Of a DNA stretch of 64,000 bases, positions 16,617-23,559 are shown in pieces. The position numbers and the translations under genes are program-made. The notes under the pieces are model-generated. The model was not told where the DNA came from, did not search any database, and worked only from the letters and a program-made list of their open reading frames with translations. Each line of letters begins with the position of its first letter. Within the stretch, counting starts at the first letter, position 1. The stretch is from NCBI RefSeq assembly GCF_025466085.1, contig NZ_JANLOD010000072.1, positions 168,612-232,611 of the forward strand, read 5' to 3'. Origin of the DNA: Pseudomonas sp. 14P_8.1_Bac3. GTDB lineage: Bacteria > Pseudomonadota > Gammaproteobacteria > Pseudomonadales > Pseudomonadaceae.

Positions 16617-17876
16617 ATGAAGCAGAACGTGATCGATCACGCCTATGCGCTGCTGTCCAGGCGGCGCGAGGATTGGGGGCTGGAGCAGCCCTTCTATGTG
16701 GACCAGGATTTTTTCGAGCTGGAAATGCAGGTGTTCTTTCGCCGTCAGTGGCTGTTCGCGGCCATGACCTGCGAGATCCCCAACCATGGCGACTGGCTGC
16801 GAGTGGACGTGGGGCGTGACTCGGTGATCGTCATTCGCGGCAAGGACGGTGCGGTCAAGGCGTTCCACAACACCTGCCGCCATCGTGGCTCACGGATCTG
16901 CCTGGAAGAGCGCGGCAGCACCAAGCGCCTGGTCTGCCCGTATCACCAATGGTCTTACGACCTGGAGGGGCAACTGACCGGCACGCGGCTGATGGGCGAC
17001 GACTTCGAGCGTGCCGATTTCCAGCTGACACCGGTCGCGGTCGGGGTGGTGGGCGGCTACATCTTCATCAACTTCGCCGATGAGCCGAGCGACTTCGAAC
17101 CGTTTCGCCAGGATGTCGAACCCTACCTGCTGCCCCATGGCCTGGACGATGCCAAAGTCGCTCACACCCAGACACTGGTGGAAAAAGCCAACTGGAAACT
17201 GGTGATCGAGAACAACCGCGAGTGCTACCACTGCGTGGGTTCGCACCCGGAGTTGATGCACATCATCACCGAGTTCGACGACCCGGACGACCCGCGCATC
17301 AAGCCCGAATACAAGGCGTTGGTCGAACGCAAGGCGGCGGACTGGGACCGTCTGGGCATTCCCCATGCTCATACCCAGGGCAACGAGCGTTACCGCGCCG
17401 TGCGGCTGCCGTTCACCGATGGCCGTGTGTCGATGACCGTCGACGGGAAATCGGGGTGCGCGCGCCTGCTCGGCAACCTGACCGATGCCGACCTGGGTTC
17501 GGTGCGCCTGATGAGCCTGCCCAACACCTGGAACCATATTCAGGCGGACCACGCGGTGACCTTCCGGGTGTTGCCGATCGGCCCCGAAGAGACCCTGGTG
17601 ACCACCCATTGGCTGGTGCACAAGGACGCGCAGGAGGGTGTGGATTATCAGGTCGATCGACTCAAGGAAATCTGGGCCACCACCAACGATCAGGATCGCT
17701 TTTTGGCGGAAAACAATCACCTGGGCATTCGCGGCAGCGCTTATCGCCCCGGCCCGTATTCCGAGTTGATCGAAGGCGGCACCCGCGACTTCATTCGCTG
17801 GTACGCCGAGCAAATGCTTGCCGAGCTGGCACCGCTGACTCACGCCCACCTTATTCACCGGGAGACCGCCGCATGA
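16617..17876 (+). CDS. Rieske oxygenase alpha subunit, GbcA-like (cluster B oxygenase)
   Basis: A 419-residue aromatic-ring-hydroxylating-type oxygenase. Rieske ligands are Cys87-x-His89 (CRHRGS) and Cys107-x2-His110 (CPYHQWSYD). The catalytic domain has NWKLVIENNRECYHCVGSHPEL, where NRECYHC is characteristic of glycine-betaine monooxygenase GbcA and related quaternary-amine oxygenases (family knowledge). TTGGAGGT precedes the ATG at 16617; longer upstream starts overlap the enolase gene and are rejected. Its stop overlaps the next start (ATGA). Its reductase is probably the gene at 20466. Likely role: oxidative N-demethylation or C-N cleavage of a betaine-like compound (inference). Confidence 0.9.
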   Translation: MKQNVIDHAYALLSRRREDWGLEQPFYVDQDFFELEMQVFFRRQWLFAAMTCEIPNHGDWLRVDVGRDSVIVIRGKDGAVKAFHNTCRHRGSRICLEERGSTKRLVCPYHQWSYDLEGQLTGTRLMGDDFERADFQLTPVAVGVVGGYIFINFADEPSDFEPFRQDVEPYLLPHGLDDAKVAHTQTLVEKANWKLVIENNRECYHCVGSHPELMHIITEFDDPDDPRIKPEYKALVERKAADWDRLGIPHAHTQGNERYRAVRLPFTDGRVSMTVDGKSGCARLLGNLTDADLGSVRLMSLPNTWNHIQADHAVTFRVLPIGPEETLVTTHWLVHKDAQEGVDYQVDRLKEIWATTNDQDRFLAENNHLGIRGSAYRPGPYSELIEGGTRDFIRWYAEQMLAELAPLTHAHLIHRETAA

Positions 17877-18913
17877 CCGCCACTCTTATCCTCAGCCTGG
17901 CCGAGATCGAAAACCGTGCCGCCACCGCGTTGGTGGCCAGCCATGTCAGCCCCGAGAATGCCCGTGCCGTGGCGCGCTCGATTGCGTTTGCCGAGCGCGA
18001 CGGGCAGCCGATGGTCGGGTTGTCCTATCTGCCGACCTACTGCGACCACGCCGCCTGCGGCAAGGTCGATGGTGCTGCGCAGCCAAGCGCCGAGGTGCTG
18101 GCGCCTTCACTGATCCGGGTCGATGCGCGAACCGGTTTCGCCCATCCGGCGCTGGCCCTGGGCTTGCCGTTATTGGTCCAGGCCACGCGACGCCAAGGCA
18201 TGGCGGCGCTGGCGGTGGGACAGTCCTACGCTTGTGGTTCGCTGGGCTATTTTGTCGAAGAGCTGGCGGAGCAAGGGCTGGTCGCCTTGATGGTGGCCAA
18301 CGCTTCGCCATCGATCGCGCCCCATGGCGGCAAGGCGGCGTTTTTCGGCACCAACCCGTTGGCGTTTGCGACCCCACGGGAAGGGCGGCCACCGTTGGTG
18401 ATCGATCAATCCTCCAGTGTGGTGGCCAAGGTCGCCGTGATCGATGCACAGCGTCGTGGCCTGGCGCTGCCGGCCGGTTGGGCGCTGGATGCCGACGGTC
18501 AGCCGACCACCGATGCTGACGCGGCCATGGCCGGCAGCCTGAGCCCGATCGGGGGCTACAAAGGCGCCAGCCTCGCCTTGCTGGTCGACATTCTGGCCGC
18601 CGGGTTGAGCGGCTCCCATTTTTCCTTCGAGGCCTCTTCGTTCGGCGATTGCGAAGGTGGGCCACCGCGCACCGGGCAACTGGTCATCGCGTTCGATCCT
18701 GCCGCATTTGGCGGGGCGACATTCGTGGCACGCACTGAAAACCTGTTCGCAGCACTGCAAGCCGAACCTCGCGTACGCCTGCCTGGCGAGCGCCGACTTC
18801 AGGCGCGTCAAGGCAACGAAAACGGCATCGAAGTGCCCGTCGAACTCTGGGAGCTGATCGGCCGTTATGCCGATCAAGGATCGCCCGTCGCACACAAAGG
18901 AGGTGCCCAATGA
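17873..18913 (+). CDS. Malate/L-lactate dehydrogenase (Ldh-2) family oxidoreductase
   Basis: A 346-residue NAD(P)H oxidoreductase of the Ldh_2 family, which includes ureidoglycolate, lactate and piperideine-2-carboxylate/pyrroline-2-carboxylate reductases. Family landmarks are GLSYLPTYCDH near residue 43, ASPSIAPHGGKAAFFGTNPLAFATP (about 143-167) and PIGGYKGASLALLVDILAAGLSG (about 224-246). Start and stop both overlap neighbours by 4 bp (ATGA), so it is strongly coupled to the Rieske and lyase genes. It may reduce a 2-oxo acid or cyclic imine made by the pathway (inference). Confidence 0.88.
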   Translation: MTATLILSLAEIENRAATALVASHVSPENARAVARSIAFAERDGQPMVGLSYLPTYCDHAACGKVDGAAQPSAEVLAPSLIRVDARTGFAHPALALGLPLLVQATRRQGMAALAVGQSYACGSLGYFVEELAEQGLVALMVANASPSIAPHGGKAAFFGTNPLAFATPREGRPPLVIDQSSSVVAKVAVIDAQRRGLALPAGWALDADGQPTTDADAAMAGSLSPIGGYKGASLALLVDILAAGLSGSHFSFEASSFGDCEGGPPRTGQLVIAFDPAAFGGATFVARTENLFAALQAEPRVRLPGERRLQARQGNENGIEVPVELWELIGRYADQGSPVAHKGGAQ

Positions 18914-20427
18914 ACCTGGTGTTGCTGGATCAACCCTTGAGCACGGCGCAGGTGGCCGAAGTGGCCGTCAAACAGGCGGTACTGGAATTGTCCAGCGCCG
19001 CCAAGGCGCGCATCACCCATGCCCACGCCATCGTGCGCAGCGTGGTGGATAACAACCTGCGTGCCTACGGCGTCAACACCGGGGTCGGGGCGTTGTCCGA
19101 CACGATAGTGCCGCCGGCGCAACAAAGCGCGTTGTCACGCAACATTTTGATGAGCCATGCCGTGGGGGTTGGCAGGCCTCTGGGGGTCAGCGAAACACGG
19201 GCGATCATGGTTGCGGCGATCAACAACTATGCGCACGGTTATTCCGGGTTGCGGCTGGAGGTGGTCGAGCGCCTGGTTCTGCTGCTCAATGCCGGATGCA
19301 CCCCGCAGGTACCGCGTCATGGCTCGGTGGGTTACATCAGTCACATGGCGCACATCGGCTTGCTGTTGATCGGTCACGGCCAGTGCCTGCTCGACGGCGT
19401 GCGCATGTCGGCTGCGGTGGCGCTTGACCGGCTGGGCATCAAGCCGCTGGTGCTGGCGGCAAAGGAGGGCCTATGCCTGGTGAACGGTTCGCCGTGTGTC
19501 ACGGGGCTCGGCAGTTTGCTGCTGGAGCGCACCCGCCAATTGATGGACTGGGCGGACACCATTGCGGCACTCAGCTTCGAAACCCAGCGCTGCCAGATCC
19601 GCGCCCTGCATCCGGTGTCCATGGCCCTGCGCACCTCGCCCGGCCTGATGCAGGTCAGTCAGCGTCTGAACACCTTGCTCGCCGGTTCGGGCATTTTATT
19701 GGCCGCCGCCGGGCGCAAGACCCAGGACCCGTTGAGCCTGCGCAGCATTCCTCAGGTGCACGGCGCGGTGCGCGATGCGTGGGCCCAGGCGCTGACCGTG
19801 GTCGAGCGCGAGTTGGCCAGCGTCACCGACAACCCGGTGGTGTGCGGCAGCCCTGAAGCACCGGAGATTTATTCCGAGGCGCACGCAGTGGGGGCGGGTA
19901 TTGGCCTGGCCATGGACCAGATCGCCGTGGCAACCGCGCAACTGGGGGCGATTTGCGAACGCCGCATCGATCGTCTGGTGAATCCGCTGGTAAATGGTTT
20001 GCCGCCGTTCCTCGCGGGCAGCAGCGGGGTGGAATCGGGCTTCATGATCGCGCAATACACGGCGGCCTCGCTGGCGGCACACAACCGTCGCCTTGCCGCG
20101 CCCGCCAGTCTCGACGGTGGCGTCACTTCCGGGTTGCAGGAAGACATTCTGTGCCACGCGACCCCGGCCGCGTTGAAGGCCCACGAGATCCTCGACAACC
20201 TCGAAAGCCTGTTGGCCATCGAACTGTTGGCGGCGTGCCAGTGTTACGACTTGCTGGAGCCCGACCTGAAACCCGCGCCCCGGACGCTGGCGATTTATCA
20301 AGCGGTGCGCACCCGCGTGACGCGCTATGCCGATGACCGTCCGCTGGGCGAAGACATAGCCGCGCTCAGTCGCCTCATCGCGCGCTACGCCCCCGACGAC
20401 ACGCTGTTTCTGTGCAAGGTGCAATGA
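18910..20427 (+). CDS. HAL/PAL-family lyase lacking the MIO-forming Ala-Ser-Gly (lyase B)
   Basis: A 505-residue aromatic amino-acid lyase homologue. Tyr53 (YGVNTGVG), SHAVGVG (82-88), Asn192 (LVNGSP), Arg278 (LRSIPQVHG), FLAGSSGVESGFMIAQYTAA and Glu411 (LQEDILC) are kept. The MIO tripeptide is missing: GSVG (138-141) runs straight into YISHMAH, keeping the spacing to His148. It has further drift: the Tyr of the QDPYSLR motif is Leu275 (QDPLSLR) and the SGGNFH segment is replaced by YSEAHAVG. It probably cleaves a C-N bond without MIO, as ergothionase does, on a substrate different from lyase A. An AAAGGAGG ribosome site lies 5-12 bases upstream, and the ATG overlaps the dehydrogenase stop. 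Confidence 0.87.
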   Translation: MNLVLLDQPLSTAQVAEVAVKQAVLELSSAAKARITHAHAIVRSVVDNNLRAYGVNTGVGALSDTIVPPAQQSALSRNILMSHAVGVGRPLGVSETRAIMVAAINNYAHGYSGLRLEVVERLVLLLNAGCTPQVPRHGSVGYISHMAHIGLLLIGHGQCLLDGVRMSAAVALDRLGIKPLVLAAKEGLCLVNGSPCVTGLGSLLLERTRQLMDWADTIAALSFETQRCQIRALHPVSMALRTSPGLMQVSQRLNTLLAGSGILLAAAGRKTQDPLSLRSIPQVHGAVRDAWAQALTVVERELASVTDNPVVCGSPEAPEIYSEAHAVGAGIGLAMDQIAVATAQLGAICERRIDRLVNPLVNGLPPFLAGSSGVESGFMIAQYTAASLAAHNRRLAAPASLDGGVTSGLQEDILCHATPAALKAHEILDNLESLLAIELLAACQCYDLLEPDLKPAPRTLAIYQAVRTRVTRYADDRPLGEDIAALSRLIARYAPDDTLFLCKVQ

Positions 20428-20465
20428 AATGGGCGCAAGGGTTTATCAGATAACGGGGCAACGGC

Positions 20466-21419
20466 ATGTTTGACGTCATCGTCGTAAAAAAACGCCAGGA
20501 GGCGGAGGGCATTTGCAGTTTCGAGTTGCGCCGTGAAGATGGGCAGCCTTTGCCGGACTTCACGGCGGGGGCGCACATCGATGTGCAAACCAGCGCCGAC
20601 ATCACTCGCCAATACTCGTTGTGCAACAGTCCGCTGGAACGCGATCGCTATGTGATTGCGGTGTTGTACGAACCGACGTCACGCGGCGGATCTCGTGGCA
20701 TGCACGAGCGTATTGGCGTGGGTGACCGGCTGACGATCAGCGCGCCGAAAAACCACTTCCCGCTAAACACGGGGGCGCGTCGATCGGTGTTGTTGGGGGG
20801 CGGGATCGGCATCACGCCGATACTCGCGATGGCCTTTCAACTGGTCCGCGAGGGCGCTGAATTCGAGCTGCACTACTGCGTGCGCGAGCCACGGCGCGCG
20901 GCATTCTTGCCGCTTATTGGCGAGTCCGATTTTGCCGACAAGGTCAGCCTGCACTTCGACAGTGGCGAGCGCGATCAGCTATTGGACTTGAATCGTGTAC
21001 TGGCGGCGCCCTGTGCGGACACCCACCTCTACGTCTGCGGCCCGAACGGATTCATGGACTATGTGATCAACGCCGCCCACGGGCTCGGTTGGCCGACTGA
21101 ACAGATTCATCGCGAGTATTTTGCCGCGTCGGTGGTGGCGCACGATGTCGATCAGGCATTCGAAGTCGAGCTGGCGGAGACAGGACGGGTCCTGCAAGTA
21201 CCGGCTGACAAGAGCGTGCTGGACGTCTTGTGTGCTGCCGGCATCGAGCTGCCTTCTTCGTGCAAGCAAGGTGTTTGCGGTGCTTGCCTGACGGAGGTGC
21301 TCGACGGCATTCCGGATCATCGGGATGTGTTCATGAGCGAGAAGGAACATGCGCTGAACGACCAGTTCACACCGTGTTGTTCTCGTTCGAAAAGCAGGAG
21401 GTTGGTGTTGGCGCTTTAG
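20466..21419 (+). CDS. VanB-like oxidoreductase (FMN/NAD/2Fe-2S), cluster B Rieske reductase
   Basis: A 317-residue phthalate-dioxygenase-reductase-type protein. The flavin domain has RQYSLCNSPLE, the NAD domain LLGGGIGITPILAMA and YVCGPNGFM, and the C-terminal ferredoxin has CKQGVCGAC with a final Cys in FTPCC. VanB, PobB and related proteins share this order and length. It lies 38 bp after lyase B and is the only reductase in cluster B, so it most likely feeds electrons to the GbcA-like oxygenase. Confidence 0.92.
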   Translation: MFDVIVVKKRQEAEGICSFELRREDGQPLPDFTAGAHIDVQTSADITRQYSLCNSPLERDRYVIAVLYEPTSRGGSRGMHERIGVGDRLTISAPKNHFPLNTGARRSVLLGGGIGITPILAMAFQLVREGAEFELHYCVREPRRAAFLPLIGESDFADKVSLHFDSGERDQLLDLNRVLAAPCADTHLYVCGPNGFMDYVINAAHGLGWPTEQIHREYFAASVVAHDVDQAFEVELAETGRVLQVPADKSVLDVLCAAGIELPSSCKQGVCGACLTEVLDGIPDHRDVFMSEKEHALNDQFTPCCSRSKSRRLVLAL

Positions 21420-21441
21420 CGGGGGAGCGTCTTCGCAAAGC

Positions 21442-21474
21442 TATCCACAGATTGAGTGGGTATACCTGTGGATA
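21442..21474. other. Pair of inverted DnaA-box-like 9-mers
   Basis: TATCCACAG (21442-21450) and CTGTGGATA (21466-21474) form an inverted pair. The right site, read on the minus strand, is a perfect TTATCCACA DnaA box; the left differs by one base (CTATCCACA). They sit in the 272-bp gap between the reductase and trmK. Two boxes with no AT-rich unwinding region do not make an origin; they may be a DnaA-titration or regulatory site, or chance. Confidence 0.4.
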
Positions 21475-21691
21475 ATGCCCCAAGAGGCACGGTCTGCGGG
21501 GCTTGTCACACGTTGGTCATTAATTGAGCATTTGCTGGGGCCGTCGATCACCCGCCGAGAGAGGGAGCGGTCGGCAGGGGACTCTGCAGGAGGCCGTTGT
21601 CGCATAAAGTTGAAATGCGCCGCGTTGCCCGACAGAATCGCGCCCCGATCCGGGCAAATGCGCCGGACGTTCGCGGTGAAAGGGGCGGCAG

Positions 21692-22387
21692 TTGAACGAA
21701 CACAGCTTATCTGCGCGTCTGGAGCGCGTGGCGGCGCATGTCCCGATGGGGGCGTGCCTGGCCGATATCGGCTCGGATCATGGCTACCTGCCGGTGGCGT
21801 TGATGCGCCGTGGCGTGATCGCTGCGGCGGTGGCCGGTGAAGTGGCACTGACGCCGTTCCGCTCGGCCGAGCGCACCGTGCGCGAAAACGGTTTGAGCGA
21901 GCGAATCAGCGTGCGCCTGGCCAGTGGCCTGGCGGCGATTGAACCGGACGACGGGATCACCGCCGTCAGCCTCTGCGGCATGGGCGGCGAAACGATCCGC
22001 GACATCCTCGACAGCGGCAAGGCGCGCCTCAGTGGCCATGAGCGCTTGATCCTGCAACCCAACGGCGGCGAACAACCACTGCGTCAATGGCTGATGGACA
22101 ATGGCTACCGCATCCTCTTTGAGGAGTTACTGCGGGAAAACCGCTTCTACTACGAAATCATCGTCGCCGAGCGCACCGGGCCGGTAACGTACACCGCCGA
22201 GGCCCTGTACTTCGGCCCACTGCAGATGCAGGCACGCAGCCCGGCGTTCCTCGCCAAGTGGCAGCGCATACTGCGCGAAAAACAGAAGACCCTGACCCAG
22301 TTCGCCCGGGCACGACAGGCCGTGCCCGAGGAGAAGTTGCAGGAGATCGCCCGGCAGGCGCGCTGGATCACTGAACTGCTGGCTTGA
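21692..22387 (+). CDS. trmK: tRNA (adenine(22)-N1)-methyltransferase TrmK
   Basis: A 231-residue class I SAM-dependent methyltransferase of the TrmK/YqfN family, which methylates A22 of bacterial tRNA. The SAM-binding loop is ADIGSDHGYLPVALM (about residues 24-38), the catalytic-loop region is SLCGMGGETIRDIL (about 93-106), then LILQPNGGEQPLRQWL. The C-terminal helical region (LREKQKTLTQFARARQ) is the coiled-coil cap of this family. The start is TTG at 21692 with AGGGGCGG upstream. It is a housekeeping gene unrelated to the flanking catabolic genes. Confidence 0.92.
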   Translation: MNEHSLSARLERVAAHVPMGACLADIGSDHGYLPVALMRRGVIAAAVAGEVALTPFRSAERTVRENGLSERISVRLASGLAAIEPDDGITAVSLCGMGGETIRDILDSGKARLSGHERLILQPNGGEQPLRQWLMDNGYRILFEELLRENRFYYEIIVAERTGPVTYTAEALYFGPLQMQARSPAFLAKWQRILREKQKTLTQFARARQAVPEEKLQEIARQARWITELLA

Positions 22388-22455
22388 GCGCCGTGCCTCG
22401 AACGTGTCGCCCAATCAAAACGGTACGCGGTTAGAGGCAACGCTGGCCCGGACGG

Positions 22456-23463
22456 CTATTGCCTTTGGTGCGACCGATGGGTCGACCGTCGACCCTGCTC
22501 AACAGGCAGGACAGCCGCACCCGTGCGTACTTCGCTGGCAGTGCAGCCGAAGTGCTGGCGGAAGCTGCGGGTAAATTGAGTCTGGTCACTGAACCCCCAG
22601 CGCATCGCCAGCTCGCCGATAGACAAGTGACAGTTGGGGTCGAGCAAGCCTCTGTTGACCGCCTCGAGACGCCTCAGGCGAATCCACTCGCCGAGGCTGT
22701 AGGGCGTGCTGCTAAACAGTTTATGCAGGTAGCGCACCGACAGGCCGCAGGCATCAGCGACCTTCTGCGGCGTCAGGTCGGGGTTGCCCAGTTGGTTCTC
22801 GACGTATTGCTCGATGCGCTGCAAATGCAGGGCGGCCAGGTTCGAATGTTCGCTGCTGAGGACGCGCTCATCCTCCCGTAACGCCATCAACAACGTCGAC
22901 AGTGCCTGCTCCAGCAGCATGTGGCGGGCGGCCTCGTTGCACTCATCGAAACGGGCGGCACACATGGCCAACTGATCGACAAAGATCCGGCCCAGTGCGC
23001 GCCTGGCATCGAAGCAAAAGCGCGTATAGCGCTCGGCGCCGCGCAGTTGGCCGTGGAGCGCGCGCTCGGGGAGCTTGAACACCCACAGGTCGTTGTCGCT
23101 GGCATAGTGAAAGCGGTAGGGGGCATCGCCGCGCTCGAAAATGAACCCGCCTGGCTGGCAATGCAGTGCTCGCCCGTCCTGTTCGAAATGCACTTCGCTA
23201 CGACGCGGCACGGTGACGAGGTAGCAGGCTTCGTTGTCTTCACTGACCTGGGCTTTGCTGCGCGAATAACCGAGCTGACTGGAGCGCAGGCGCGACAGCG
23301 TCAGAGGCGTGCTGCCGGTTTCCCAGATCTGCAGGCTGCCGCTGAACGTGGCGCTGGGGGCGAACTCCAGTGAAAGCGGAAAATAGGCACGGGCGATCGC
23401 ATTCGACCAGAGTGGCTGGCGTTGGCTGTCGGACCAGGAGCGGGTGGAGAGTTTGTACGCCAT
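22456..23463 (-). CDS. AraC-family transcriptional regulator
   Basis: A 335-residue regulator: an N-terminal cupin-like AraC_binding_2 (FeaR-type) domain (about residues 30-205) and a C-terminal double helix-turn-helix, with LTPQKVADACGLSVRYLHKLF and LSIGELAMRWGFSDQTQFTRSFRQHFG. FeaR-like regulators sense aromatic amines and related catabolites. It is downstream of hyuB-hyuA on the same strand with 96 bp between, so it is a plausible regulator of the hydantoinase genes; this is context only. Confidence 0.92.
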   Translation of the reverse strand: MAYKLSTRSWSDSQRQPLWSNAIARAYFPLSLEFAPSATFSGSLQIWETGSTPLTLSRLRSSQLGYSRSKAQVSEDNEACYLVTVPRRSEVHFEQDGRALHCQPGGFIFERGDAPYRFHYASDNDLWVFKLPERALHGQLRGAERYTRFCFDARRALGRIFVDQLAMCAARFDECNEAARHMLLEQALSTLLMALREDERVLSSEHSNLAALHLQRIEQYVENQLGNPDLTPQKVADACGLSVRYLHKLFSSTPYSLGEWIRLRRLEAVNRGLLDPNCHLSIGELAMRWGFSDQTQFTRSFRQHFGCTASEVRTGAAVLPVEQGRRSTHRSHQRQ

Positions 23464-23559
23464 GGCTGCCCTCGTAAGATTTTTATTATGAGGACGGGGC
23501 CGACATGAACAAATGTCGGCCCCGTTGGTTCGCCATCATTTGCCAATGCTTACGGGCGG

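Noticed and set aside
21442..21474. Replication origin
   Set aside because: Only two boxes, no AT-rich unwinding element and no dnaA/dnaN neighbours.
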